NCBI RefSeq assembly: GCF_014196915.1
Contig: NZ_JACIEP010000001.1
Location: forward strand, 1 to 64,000
Length of the DNA: 64,000 nucleotides
Direction: 5' to 3'
From: Dysgonomonas hofstadii
Lineage (GTDB): Bacteria > Bacteroidota > Bacteroidia > Bacteroidales > Dysgonomonadaceae
Shown: piece after piece, positions 43,719-54,300 of the stretch
Layout: each line of letters begins with the position of its first letter
How positions within the stretch are numbered: the stretch's first letter is position 1
The notes under the pieces: generated by a model
What the model was told of the DNA's origin: nothing
The model's input: only the letters and a program-made list of their open reading frames with translations
Databases searched by the model: none
Program-made: the position numbers and the translations under genes

Positions 43719-45698
43719 ATGAAAAAAATGCTGTTTATTTTTTTACTTTTAACATATTTTTGCGCGTGTAGTAACGATACCTCACCAACCCTCACAATAG
43801 AAGGAGATCAGGAGATGATATTTGATCAGCAAGGTGGCGAGCAGGTCGTTTATGTTAGTGTCGAGAATATTACCCTGACAATGGATGAGTCTGCAAAAGA
43901 ATGGTGCCAGCCCGTAGTGTTTGGAAAAAGGATCATCGTTTCAACAACTTATAATAACACACAATCGGATCGGAAAGTGGATATTACTATCCATGCCGGA
44001 CAGAGTACATCCGTACTGTCTGTTGTACAGAACGGGATCGGGACTATCAGCCTTGATGAAAAACTGGTAGTATCCGGAGGAGAAGCTTCGAGCGAACATA
44101 CACAATACGAAGATACCGGATTTGCAAACTCTTTTGACGGCGACCTGACTACTTTCTGGCATACAGACTGGAGCGCAAGTCCTCCTCATACAGCGACTTA
44201 CAATCTGCAAAATGCTGAAAAACTGGATTATATTATGTATTATCCGCGTTCAGGCGGAGGCAACGGTACTTTTGGCGAAGTGGAAATATATGTTTCTACA
44301 GAAGAAGTACCCGGGTTTACCAAAATAATAACTTACAATCACGGGGGATCGGGTAGTGCCTCCAAAATCACGTTGCCATCACCGGTGCAGAAACCGAAGG
44401 CTGTTAAATTCGTGATCCTGTCGGGAAGCAATGGTAATGCCAGTTGCTCCGAAATGGAATTTTACTCCTCAACAGGAGGTACGGTCTCTACCAAAGATAT
44501 TCCGTTAGGAGGAAACTCTTATGTTACTTCGGGAGGTTCTGACGGCGGTAGTGTCACCGATGCCGGATTCACATCATGGACATCTACGTCTACGGTATTC
44601 AGTACTTTCTTCCGCGTAAATAATTCCGGAGACCTGATATTATATCTTAAATACAGGGCCGATGCCGATGGAAATATTATTCAGGCTGAGTGTAAAGGGG
44701 AAAAATTTGAAGTGACTTTGCCGAAACCGAAGACCCGTACGGATACAGTCGTATTCCTGGGCGTTATTCAAAAGGTAGATCCCGGTTATGTGCAAGTTGA
44801 CTTTAAGGGGACAACTCTCCGCGGATCTACGTTTGCCACAGCTACTAATCTAATGGTTGGAGGCACTTCAACCCAGAGCATGAACTATGTTGGTGATTTC
44901 TCATACTATTGGGGGCGCAGGGGGCCTTCTGTCCATATGGGATATACTATTCCATCGGGAGAAACTGCAGAATGGTTATACAATGAGGTAACCGTACCTG
45001 TCGGTTTCGATCCGCTGGGCTCGTATTTTATGGCTAATGGCTTCTCGGAGGGATATTTTGGTATGCAGGTGAATACTGCAACCGAAAGGCGTGTATTGTT
45101 TTCGGTATGGAGCCCGTACGAAACAGATGATCCGAGCCAGATACCTGAAGAAGACAGAGTGAAACTCATCAGGAAAGGCGAAGGTGTAACCATCAATGAC
45201 TTTGGTAATGAAGGTTCGGGTGGGCAAAGTTATCTGATATATGACTGGGTGGCCGGAAATACCTATAAATTTCTTAACCGTATCAGACCTATCGAGGACA
45301 GTTATTCGGAATATACAGCCTATTTTTATGCGCCGGAACTGGGCAAATGGAAACTGATAGCACAATGGAAGCGTCCGAAGATACAGACATATTATACAGG
45401 AGCACATTCGTTCCTCGAAAACTTCAACAATGATATGGGACATCTTACACGCAAGGCATATTACAAGAATCAATGGGTATATACGACTGCCGGAAACTGG
45501 GTAGAGCTTGTCAATGGAAGGTTTACAGTCGATGCCACCGGAAGCCCGGGCTGGCGAATGGACTACAAAGGCGGTACTGAAGAAAATGGTTTCTTCTTGC
45601 AGAATTGCGGATTTTTCAACGACTATGTAGCTCCTGGCAGTGCTTTTGAACGGAAAACAGGTAGCGTGCCATCTATAAACTGGAGCGAACTGGAATAA
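43719..45698 (+). CDS. Lipoprotein with BACON, F5/8-C, DUF5077 and DUF3472 domains
   Basis: 659 residues from ATG 43719 (the open frame from 43668 lies over the hairpin). Lipobox YFCAC, then a BACON-like region (about 20-110), an F5/8 type C domain (about 120-265: [13 protein letters not shown]), a DUF5077-like sandwich (about 265-380) and a DUF3472 domain (about 390-620: [18 protein letters not shown]). DUF3472 proteins are common in PULs and thought to act on or bind glycans or to be new glycosidase-like modules. The many adhesion modules suggest attachment to complex host glycans. Function otherwise unknown. Confidence 0.82.
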   Translation: MKKMLFIFLLLTYFCACSNDTSPTLTIEGDQEMIFDQQGGEQVVYVSVENITLTMDESAKEWCQPVVFGKRIIVSTTYNNTQSDRKVDITIHAGQSTSVLSVVQNGIGTISLDEKLVVSGGEASSEHTQYEDTGFANSFDGDLTTFWHTDWSASPPHTATYNLQNAEKLDYIMYYPRSGGGNGTFGEVEIYVSTEEVPGFTKIITYNHGGSGSASKITLPSPVQKPKAVKFVILSGSNGNASCSEMEFYSSTGGTVSTKDIPLGGNSYVTSGGSDGGSVTDAGFTSWTSTSTVFSTFFRVNNSGDLILYLKYRADADGNIIQAECKGEKFEVTLPKPKTRTDTVVFLGVIQKVDPGYVQVDFKGTTLRGSTFATATNLMVGGTSTQSMNYVGDFSYYWGRRGPSVHMGYTIPSGETAEWLYNEVTVPVGFDPLGSYFMANGFSEGYFGMQVNTATERRVLFSVWSPYETDDPSQIPEEDRVKLIRKGEGVTINDFGNEGSGGQSYLIYDWVAGNTYKFLNRIRPIEDSYSEYTAYFYAPELGKWKLIAQWKRPKIQTYYTGAHSFLENFNNDMGHLTRKAYYKNQWVYTTAGNWVELVNGRFTVDATGSPGWRMDYKGGTEENGFFLQNCGFFNDYVAPGSAFERKTGSVPSINWSELE

Positions 45699-45742
45699 TC
45701 CTAAGCATTCTTATAGTCAAAAAACAATTTAAAATTATAACA

Positions 45743-47158
45743 ATGAGAAACAATTTATTTTTACTCAGCCTCTTCATGCTGCTTAGTTTAGGGATCTCCT
45801 CACAGGGGATTATTAAAACCCCTGTTCCGTCGCGTCCTTCAGGACAAACCGATGTTTTAGAACTGCGATGCGACCCTCTTCCTACCGTCCGTGTCGGTTT
45901 TATCGGGTTAGGTATGCGTGGCAAAGGCGCCGTAAACAGATTTATGGCCATAGAAGGCGTTGACATAAAAGCCCTCTGCGACCTGGAACAATACAATCTG
46001 GATGGGATGCAGGAATCGATAGCCCAACAAAACCGTCCCGAAGCAGAAGAATATACCGGGCAGGACGGATGGAGGAAATTATGTGAGAGAAAAGATTTAG
46101 ACCTCATATATATCTGCACCGACTGGCTGACCCATACTCCTATGGCTGTTTATGCAATGGAACAGGGAAAACATGTTGCCGTAGAAGTCCCTGCCGCCAC
46201 GACACTTGATGAGTGCTGGCTGCTGGTCAATACAGCAGAAAGAACACGCCGCCATTGTATGATGCTAGAAAACTGCTGTTACGATAAATTCGAGCTGGCC
46301 ACCCTGAATATGGCCCAACAAGGCATTTTCGGAGAAATCGTCCATGTAGAAGGCGCATATATTCATGATCTCCGTTCCTTAAATTTTAATTCCCGTACAT
46401 CCCGAAAAGAATCGTATGAACCGGGAATCGGCCAGACCAAACAGAAAAGTCCTGGACTGACAGGCTACTGGGACTTCTGGCGAAAGAAATACAATATAGA
46501 ACATACGGGCAATGTCTACCCGACCCACGGATTAGGTCCTGTTTGCCAGATACTGAACATACATCGCGGCGACAAGATGGACTATCTTGTATCAGTCTCA
46601 TCCAACCAGTTTGGGATGAGCGAATACGCAGAAAATCGTTTTGGCAAAGACTCCCCGGAAGCACAACAAGATTATAAGATGGGCGATATGAATGTAACTC
46701 TCATCAAAACACGAAAAGGCAAAACCATGATGATCCAGCACGATGTGACCAGTCCGCGTCCATACAGCCGCATCCATATGGTTAGCGGTACACAGGGCTT
46801 TGCCCAGAAATGGCCATCAACCCAGATTGCGTTAAACAGTCACAGCGCCTTGCCGAAAGCAAAAATGGACTCAGTCCTACATGTTTATGAACATCCGTTT
46901 TATAAAGAAGCGGGCGAACAGGCAAAGAAACTGGGCGCTATCGCCCATGGTGGTATGGACTATATAATGGATTACCGTTTGGTGTATTGCCTGCGAAACG
47001 GGCTGCCTTTAGACCAGGATGTCTACGATGCAGCAGAATGGTCTTGTCTAGTACCCTTGACAGAGTTATCAGTGAATAACAATGGATCCCCTGTCGAAAT
47101 CCCTGACTTTACACGGGGTGCATGGGATAAAATAAAAGGTCTCAAATTCGCAAAGTAA
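45743..47158 (+). CDS. GH109 NAD-dependent alpha-N-acetylgalactosaminidase-like protein (PUL 1)
   Basis: 471 residues of the Gfo/Idh/MocA fold, GH109 branch. The Rossmann motif [14 protein letters not shown] (about 51-64) binds NAD. EVPAATT, NCCYD and [11 protein letters not shown] are conserved GH109 blocks that form the active site. Family members cleave terminal alpha-GalNAc, such as the blood-group A determinant, using transient oxidation. The signal peptide ([17 protein letters not shown]) is of Sec type without a twin-arginine, unlike the paralogue at 62076. An insert of about 25 residues after DLRSLNF is unusual. Last gene of PUL 1 on this strand. Confidence 0.9.
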   Translation: MRNNLFLLSLFMLLSLGISSQGIIKTPVPSRPSGQTDVLELRCDPLPTVRVGFIGLGMRGKGAVNRFMAIEGVDIKALCDLEQYNLDGMQESIAQQNRPEAEEYTGQDGWRKLCERKDLDLIYICTDWLTHTPMAVYAMEQGKHVAVEVPAATTLDECWLLVNTAERTRRHCMMLENCCYDKFELATLNMAQQGIFGEIVHVEGAYIHDLRSLNFNSRTSRKESYEPGIGQTKQKSPGLTGYWDFWRKKYNIEHTGNVYPTHGLGPVCQILNIHRGDKMDYLVSVSSNQFGMSEYAENRFGKDSPEAQQDYKMGDMNVTLIKTRKGKTMMIQHDVTSPRPYSRIHMVSGTQGFAQKWPSTQIALNSHSALPKAKMDSVLHVYEHPFYKEAGEQAKKLGAIAHGGMDYIMDYRLVYCLRNGLPLDQDVYDAAEWSCLVPLTELSVNNNGSPVEIPDFTRGAWDKIKGLKFAK

Positions 47159-47593
47159 CGCTCTTTCTTCATAACACTGCTTAGACTACGAACTGGTTTA
47201 TACAGCAGGAAAACTTGAATGTTCGGGTTTTCCTGTCTGTTGACCAGTGTTTGTATAATAATACTCACCCGCATTTTTGATTAAATTTTTTATTGATTTA
47301 TAGATTCAAATACTCTTCCCGCTTTCACTTTGGACGAGGGAATTTTAAAGTAGGTTTCGGTTATCCGATTGTATTTTTCTCTTAAATCAATCGACTTTTC
47401 AGGGTTGCATTTGAGGTTTGCTTTGTCAAAGTTTCGTGATAACCAGCGGCCTGTTCCCGGATGTCATATGATGAGTTCTATGATGTCCCTTTCTTACTGA
47501 AAGGTTTGAAAAGGACATTTTGTTATCCAATGCAAGAGAATAAACAGGGTTTTAGGATGAATTAAAGCAGAACGAAATAAGAGATAACCGGCT
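47159..47593. other. Intergenic region with hairpin and gene remnant
   Basis: A large hairpin at 47192-47248 (ACTGGT...CAGGAAAAC / GTTTTCCTG...ACCAGT) probably ends PUL 1 transcription. On the minus strand, 47290-47463 reads as about 57 sense-like codons (GTGRWLSRNFDKANLK... to a TAA) without a start, ending in an in-frame stop upstream; this looks like the decayed tail of a gene, family unknown. Confidence 0.4.
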
Positions 47594-48970
47594 CTATTCT
47601 AAAAATAATTCTATAACAGGCACTTCCACATTCGGTCTTTCTACAGGAAGCGAAAGTATCAGATCATTCTCTCTGGATGTCTCTGTTGTATGGCTACCTT
47701 CTTCGGTTTGCGTGCGGAATTTGATCTCCGATGCATCGTTAAGTAATTGCGCATATTTGAATTTACCTTTATAACCAGGTAAATGCAGTGATTTAAACGG
47801 CCATTCGAGCACATGAATATATATTCTTTTCTTTGATGGATTATATGTAACAAGACAATTTTGCGGAGCTTTAAAATCTTCGGGAGCCTGTGTACATCCA
47901 TAAACAGACCGGCTGTGGTATTTCATCCAGTTACCTATTCCATCCAAACGCTCATCTGCGCGCTCATCAAAAACTCCACGGGCTGTAGGCCCCACATTTA
48001 ATAACAGGTTACCGCCTTTGCTTACCGTTTCTATTAACATTACTACTAACTGATGAATACTTTTCCATGAATATTCATCACGATGATACCCCCATGCGCC
48101 TGAAAAAGTTTGGCAGGTTTCCCATGGGACACGCTCTCCCTGCACTGTCGGCCATTCCTGTGGCATAAACTGCTCAGGAGTTACAAAATCCCAGCCCCAA
48201 TCGGTATGATTAAGATCCATCCTGTTGTCAACCAGAATATGGGGTTGTAGTTCACGCACTATTTTTAATAATCCTTCCGAGTCCCATTCTTTATGTCCTT
48301 TTCCATTCTCCCCAGGATATGAAAAGTCCATAAACAATTCATCGATGCGTCCGAAATTCGTCAACAACTCCCTTAATTGGTCTTTCATATATTGCTGATA
48401 TTTTTTCGCATCTCTTTTCGTATTTTCTTTTTTACGTTCCTCGCTGTCTCTTGGTGTAGGCGGATGAGAATGATCGAATGGAAAATGAGGATGATGCCAG
48501 TCGATGAGGGAATAGTAAAATCCTACTCTTAAGCCCTCAGCACGTATAGCTTCCACTAATGGAGCGATAAGGTCTTTTCCGTAAGGGGTATTCGTTACTT
48601 TATAATCAGTATATTTTGTATCCCACAAACAGAATCCATCGTGATGTTTTGTTGTAATCACTACATACTTCATCCCGGCTTTTTTAGCTTTTTTCGCCCA
48701 TTCTTTCGGATTATACAAGTCCGGATCGAAATGATCGAAGTATTTTCTATAATCGGCTGGGGTTATTCTTTCATATAACTGGATCCATTCATGTCTTGCG
48801 GGTAGTGAATAGATTCCCCAATGGATGAACATACCGAAGCGGTCATGTGTCCACCACTCCATTCTTTTTTCCTTTTGTTCTTTTGTTTCTTTCGCCCACG
48901 ATGGGGTTTCCTGAGGGTACATTCCATTTGATAGTAACAATAGAATCAGAGTGATAATGATGTTTTTCAT
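47594..48970 (-). CDS. Alpha-L-fucosidase (GH29)
   Basis: 458 residues with a Sec signal peptide (about 1-20). Typical GH29 blocks: WWTHDRFGMFIHWGIYSLPAR (within 39-59), KYVVITTKHHDGFCLWD (101-117), the catalytic nucleophile Asp 215 in ELFMDFSYPG, and GNLLLNVGPTARG. It releases alpha-fucose from host glycans outside the cytoplasm. It stands alone on the minus strand between the two PULs and is likely to serve both. About the usual length for GH29 enzymes without extra modules. Confidence 0.93.
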   Translation of the reverse strand: MKNIIITLILLLLSNGMYPQETPSWAKETKEQKEKRMEWWTHDRFGMFIHWGIYSLPARHEWIQLYERITPADYRKYFDHFDPDLYNPKEWAKKAKKAGMKYVVITTKHHDGFCLWDTKYTDYKVTNTPYGKDLIAPLVEAIRAEGLRVGFYYSLIDWHHPHFPFDHSHPPTPRDSEERKKENTKRDAKKYQQYMKDQLRELLTNFGRIDELFMDFSYPGENGKGHKEWDSEGLLKIVRELQPHILVDNRMDLNHTDWGWDFVTPEQFMPQEWPTVQGERVPWETCQTFSGAWGYHRDEYSWKSIHQLVVMLIETVSKGGNLLLNVGPTARGVFDERADERLDGIGNWMKYHSRSVYGCTQAPEDFKAPQNCLVTYNPSKKRIYIHVLEWPFKSLHLPGYKGKFKYAQLLNDASEIKFRTQTEEGSHTTETSRENDLILSLPVERPNVEVPVIELFLE

Positions 48971-49545
48971 AAAAAAATGGTTAGGTAATTAAACGATTAT
49001 TATTCTACAAACAGTATACTCATAAAACGACAATTAATATAATCACTACTCACTTTTGTTGATGTTTTTATTATAATTGTTAAAAGTTGACAATTATCAA
49101 TCGCCGAAGCGTAGGCGAGGCAAAGTTGACGCATATTTTAGTTTTTATATTCTTGTCATCCTGATACATGAAGGACTCCTCTAGATACTTCGCTTCGCTC
49201 CAGCACGACAGAGAGTAAAACCTGACAAACTTTACATATTTTATTGTCTAAATTCTTCATTTCTTTCATTGTCACATCGGCATATTGACACATTAGTTCA
49301 TTGTTTATCTCATTGATAAAGTTTCTGGAAAAAAATGCAGAATTCAATCATTACCGTTTCTGTAGAGGTTCTATTCTTTAACTTGTTTTTTTGACCATAT
49401 TTACTAATCTTCTTTATATTTGTATCCGGATCATAAGTATATGATTGCAATATCACAAATGAAAGCACCCATTTTTATTGCCAAAACATAATCTTGTGGC
49501 TGAAATGATTAGACACTTTTTGGTATACTTTGAAAAGAGAATTTA
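48971..49545. other. Intergenic region, dispersed repeat copy 2 and PUL 2 promoter
   Basis: At 49154-49211 GTCATCCTGA...AGATACTTCGCTTCGCTCCAGCACGACA is in two halves a member of the common Bacteroidota dispersed repeat. At 49390-49393 TTTG and 49415-49422 TATATTTG form a -33/-7 promoter with 21-bp spacing, about 120 bases before the PUL 2 sigma gene. No gene is otherwise credible here. Confidence 0.55.
49390..49422 (+). promoter_or_regulatory. Promoter of the PUL 2 sigma gene
   Basis: TTTG (-33) and TATATTTG (-7) with a spacing of 21 bp fit the Bacteroidota consensus. The leader of about 115 bases before ATG 49546 is long enough for regulation. Confidence 0.65.
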
Positions 49546-50103
49546 ATGGACGAACTGGAACTTTGGCAACAAATCGTAGATGGCAGAAAAGATTCTCTGG
49601 AAATAATCTATAGAAAATATTATGATCTGCTATTCAATTACGGGTTAAAGATATATTACGAAGAAGATTTGATAAAAGACTGTATTCAGGATTTATTTGT
49701 AAAGCTGTACAAAAGTGACTCTTTAAAACCTACTCTTAATGTACGCTCTTATCTTCTCAGAGCTATGAAAAACATCATTCATGATAGATTATCGGCAAAG
49801 CAATATAATATAGTAAGCATGGACGATAATCAATTTGAAATGAGCATCAGCGATCATGATCTCGAAATACTCTTCGAAAAAAATGACGATGATCTTTTGC
49901 TAAGCAAAAAGCTTATGGAAACCTACAATAATCTGCCAAAGAATCAGAAAATGGTAATTTATCTCCGTTTTATTAAAGGTTTCTCATATAAGGAAATTGC
50001 CGAAGTAATGGAGATCAACAAGCAATCGTCTATGAATTTAGCATCCAGGGCATTAGCGAATATTCGAAATAAACTATCTAAACTTTATCTCTTTTTTTTC
50101 TAA
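49546..50103 (+). CDS. ECF-type RNA polymerase sigma factor of PUL 2
   Basis: 185 residues with sigma2 (KDSLEIIYRKYYDLLFNYG, DCIQDLFVKLYK) and sigma4 (QKMVIYLRFIKGFSYKEIAEVM with HTH). Similar by eye to the factor at 35564 in the YG-[ML]K and KDCIQDLF[IV]KL segments, so the two are paralogues. It is followed after 54 bases by a FecR anti-sigma gene, with which it forms the switch for PUL 2. Confidence 0.9.
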   Translation: MDELELWQQIVDGRKDSLEIIYRKYYDLLFNYGLKIYYEEDLIKDCIQDLFVKLYKSDSLKPTLNVRSYLLRAMKNIIHDRLSAKQYNIVSMDDNQFEMSISDHDLEILFEKNDDDLLLSKKLMETYNNLPKNQKMVIYLRFIKGFSYKEIAEVMEINKQSSMNLASRALANIRNKLSKLYLFFF

Positions 50104-50157
50104 ATAAGCGAGTATATTTTCGATTTATACCCGTACTAATTATACACTATTATTAAA

Positions 50158-51234
50158 ATGACTAGCGAAAAAAATAACATACAACATATAGTCCGTCAAT
50201 TAATCTTCTTTTTCAGAGATAAAGAAAGAAAAACAGATCAGCAACAACTGGACGTATTATGGGCTGATGTAAAAAGAAGAGCAGAACAGGAAAAAAGCAC
50301 CAAACGACGCCGTCTTTTTATCTCTATCGCTTCTTCGGCAGCTATTTTGTTGGGAGCATTCCTGTTAATAAAGAATATGGGATTGATAAATACAGACTAT
50401 ACTGATATCAGAAAAATTATATTTGCAGATGATCTGCATCCTTATAACGTAGAGGACATCACATTGATAACTTCCAATAATCAGGAATTCATATTGGAAC
50501 AAGTTTCGGAAATAACCTGCTCCGATGAAGGAACCATATCTTTTAAATCCGGTAAAATTGTGCCAAAAAGGAGTGAAGAGAAAGCAAACGGCTATAATAA
50601 GTTGATTGTCCCAAAAGGGAAAAGGATCCAGGTGATATTGTCCGATAGCTCTAAATTATGGATAAACTCGGGAACACAGGTCATCTTCCCGACCACTTTT
50701 GACGGGGAAAAAAGGGAGATATTTGCCGATGGTGAAATATATCTTGATGTAACCCGTGATACTAAAAAACCTTTTATCGTAAAAACTGATAATTTTGATG
50801 TTAAGGTACTTGGAACTTCTTTTAATATATGCACCTATAAGGAATTAGTCCCTTCCGTCGCGCTGATAAACGGCCATGTAATGGTTGAAGATAATAAAGG
50901 TGGAAAAGCTGAATTACAGCCAAATCAACTAGTTACGATAGAAGAAAACGGTATAGGAAAGAAAAGGGAGGTAAATGCGGCAGAATATGCCGGCTGGACT
51001 GAAAACCTATTGATCTTGCGTGCCGAAAGTGTTGAAAATGTATTGAAAAGGCTATCCATATACTATAATGCAACTTTCGAGGTCGATGAGGCTGTAAAAC
51101 ATCTGCCTATATCCGGTAAGCTCGATCTGAAGAATGATATAAAAGATATAATACGGATAATTTCGAAAACCGTGCCGATTACATATACAGAGAAGAATGG
51201 AAAATTAATAATAACCAAACAACAATTGAAATAG
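50158..51234 (+). CDS. FecR-family anti-sigma factor of PUL 2
   Basis: 358 residues. A short cytosolic part, a membrane helix (about 50-66, LFISIASSAAILLGAFLLI), a FecR domain (LIVPKGKRIQVILSDSSKLWINSGT, GEIYLDVTRDTKKPF) and a DUF4974 C-terminus (GWTENLLILRAESVENVLKRL). It is shorter at the N-terminus than the PUL 1 paralogue. It relays ligand import by SusC to the sigma factor. Confidence 0.92.
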   Translation: MTSEKNNIQHIVRQLIFFFRDKERKTDQQQLDVLWADVKRRAEQEKSTKRRRLFISIASSAAILLGAFLLIKNMGLINTDYTDIRKIIFADDLHPYNVEDITLITSNNQEFILEQVSEITCSDEGTISFKSGKIVPKRSEEKANGYNKLIVPKGKRIQVILSDSSKLWINSGTQVIFPTTFDGEKREIFADGEIYLDVTRDTKKPFIVKTDNFDVKVLGTSFNICTYKELVPSVALINGHVMVEDNKGGKAELQPNQLVTIEENGIGKKREVNAAEYAGWTENLLILRAESVENVLKRLSIYYNATFEVDEAVKHLPISGKLDLKNDIKDIIRIISKTVPITYTEKNGKLIITKQQLK

Positions 51235-51289
51235 TAAAATGTGAGAACCTTAAGAATAAAATCGTATATACCAGAGATATGAAATGAAA

Positions 51290-51316
51290 CCGGACAGCAG
51301 TGCTAGTACCGTCCGG
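51290..51316 (+). promoter_or_regulatory. GC-rich hairpin in the susC leader of PUL 2
   Basis: CCGGAC (51290-51295) pairs with GTCCGG (51311-51316) around a 15-base loop, 59 bases before the susC start, an unusually GC-rich spot. Possible leader control element or binding site. Confidence 0.35.
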
Positions 51317-51374
51317 AGTGAATTTCTAACTTAACATTTGGATGTATATAAATTAAAAACACACATACAAATGT

Positions 51375-54300
51375 ATGAAAAACCCTTTTAATAGTGCCGG
51401 ATTAGTATATAAATTAATATTAAAGGGAAAATACTTACTAATAATTCAATTTGTTTTAAGTATATCTTCTTTTTCTGCTTCACTGAGTGCAGGAGAATTT
51501 TCGTATGCACAGAATAAAAGAATGACAATAAAGGCCTATGATAAAACAATTAAGGAAATTTTCTCATTGATAGAAAAAAGCAGTGATTTTCTATTTATTT
51601 ACAGCGAAAATCTTCCCGGGTTGAATAAAAAAATATCCCTTTATGCCGAAAATGAATCTATTGAAAAAATATTAGATAAGCTTTTCAAAAACACCAATCT
51701 GACATATGAAATAGATGACAGGCAAATCATTATCAATGAAAGTAAAAAGAAAGATATTCCTGCCTCAAAGAAAGCTCCGGTCACGCTCAAGGGGAAAACA
51801 GTAAAAGGAAAGGTTATTGATGAAACAGGGACAACCCTTCCAGGAGTAGCGGTAGCAGTTGTAGGAAGTACACGTGGTGTATATACAAATACTGATGGTA
51901 CATTTGAAATAGAAATAGATAATTCAGACAAACTAAAATTTTCTTTATTGAGCTATAAAACTCAAACAATATCTATAAAGGATACCAATTCTGAGCTACT
52001 CATAGAGATGATACCCGAAGCCGGTGAGCTTGAGGAAGTAACTGTTGTAGCCTTCGGTAGCCAAAGAAAAGAAAGTGTTATTGGAGCTATATCTTCCGTT
52101 TCTCCGGAATTCTTACAAAGTCCGGGAGGTCGATTAAGTAATAATCTGGCCGGACAAATAGCGGGAATAGTATCGGTGCAAATATCGGGAGAACCCGGAA
52201 TGGGAGCTAACTTCTGGATAAGGGGGATCAGCACCTTCTCTCTTTATGATAAACCGTTGGTTCTTGTCGATGGCATCGAGCGTTCTCTGGATCTGATCGA
52301 TCCCGAAGATATTGAATCGTTTTCGATATTGAAAGACGCTACGGCTACAGCCGTTTATGGAGTAAGAGGGGCGAATGGAATAATACTGGTTACTACAAAA
52401 AAGGGGCGTAATGGGAAGTTCAGGATCAATGTCAATACAGAATATGGGTTCCTGTCCCCGATCAGAATGCCCAAACTAGCAAATGCAGGCCAGTGGATAG
52501 ACTATTATAATGATATAAACTATGATTCCAGCGGGCGTATTGTTTTTACAGATGAGATGAAACAGAAATACCTGAATGGTAGCGATCCTGACCTGTACCC
52601 GAATGTAGACTGGATGGACGAAATATATAAAGATGTGACCACCAGCCAGAAAGTAAGCCTTAATATTACGGGTGGAAGTGAGCGGGTAAGATATTATGTT
52701 GCAGGATCATATTATAACGAAAATGGAATCTTCAATGCCAAAGTAGGAAAAGAATACAATCCGTCATTAAAGTTCAGTAGATATAATTTCCGTGCAAATA
52801 TTGATATAAACGTAACACCTACAACAGTCGTTAACTTAAATTTATCGAACCAATACGAAACCAAGAACCGACCGGGAAATGACCGGATTTGGAATCATAC
52901 TTTATTCACAACACCGATCTCTATTCCTACCATATACTCGGATGGTACTTTAGCTCAATCCCTGATGTCGTCTAATCCATGGAATATACTGAATGTATCA
53001 GGATATTCACACGATTTCTGGAATTATGCCCAATCGTTGGCCGGAGTCACACAAGACTTTTCAAATATAATAACAAAAGGACTGACTGCCAATGTGAAGT
53101 TTGCCTGGGATGCGTATAACTCGGCCACTCTTGACAGAAGAAAATACCCTACTACCTATTATGCCTTAGGCAGGGATGATAATGGAAACCTTATCTTTCA
53201 TCAGAATAACGAAGGTAATGATTATGTCGAACTGGTAAGAAGTAACAGAGGCTCCCGTTCTATAAACCTCGAAGCTTCCCTCACATACGACAATGCCTTT
53301 GGCAATCACAGAGTAGGTGGTTTATTTCTATTCAACATGAGAGAGTATACCGATAATTTCCCGGATAATTATATCGCGTCATTTCCCAACAGAAACCAGG
53401 GAATTGCATTCCGGGGTACCTATTCATACCGGGACGCTTACTTTGTTGAAGGTAATTTCGGATACAATGGCTCTGAAAATTTTGCCCCGGGCAGAAAGTT
53501 CGGTTTCTTCCCATCTATTGCTATCGGTTATCTGATCAGCAATGAAAATTATTTTGAGAAAATAAAACCGGTAGTATCCTTATTAAAATTAAAAGGTTCG
53601 TATGGCCAAATAGGAAATGATAAAATTGGAGGAGACCGCAGATTTGCTTTTAATACAGAGATGAATTGGCTGGGAGGATATTTAGATGGAGGATATTTAT
53701 TCGGTAGTTCAGGACAAAACAATATAGGTGGAGTTACTACCCGTTATATTGGAAACTCCGAGGTTTCCTGGGAAACTGCAAAGAAAGCAAATTTCGGGAT
53801 TGAGATCGAATTTTTTGACAAACTAAAAATATATACTGATTTTTTCCATGAAAAACGGGAGGGGATATTTATCGAGCAACAAAAAATACCGTCCATAGTC
53901 GGGCAAAGCGCTGTAGAATATGTTAATCTGGGAAAAATGAAAAATCAGGGAATAGATGGTTCTTTAGAATATATACAGAAATGGAAAGACCTTTCTATTC
54001 ATGGAAGGGCTAATTTTATATTTAACCGGAATAAAAAATTATATGACGATACTCCTACCCCTATATGGCCTTACAGATCATCGGCCGGATTTTCCCAAAA
54101 CCAACAAACCGGCCTTGTCGCCTTAGGGCTTTTCGAATCGGAAGAAGACATACAAAATAGTCCAAGACAGGATTTTGGGCCTGTCAGGCCGGGCGATATA
54201 AAGTTTAAGGATATAAACGGGGATGGTGTTGTCGATGTAAATGACCAGATCGCCATTGGCTACACCGACGTTCCCGAAATAAGTTATGGCTTCGGGGTAT

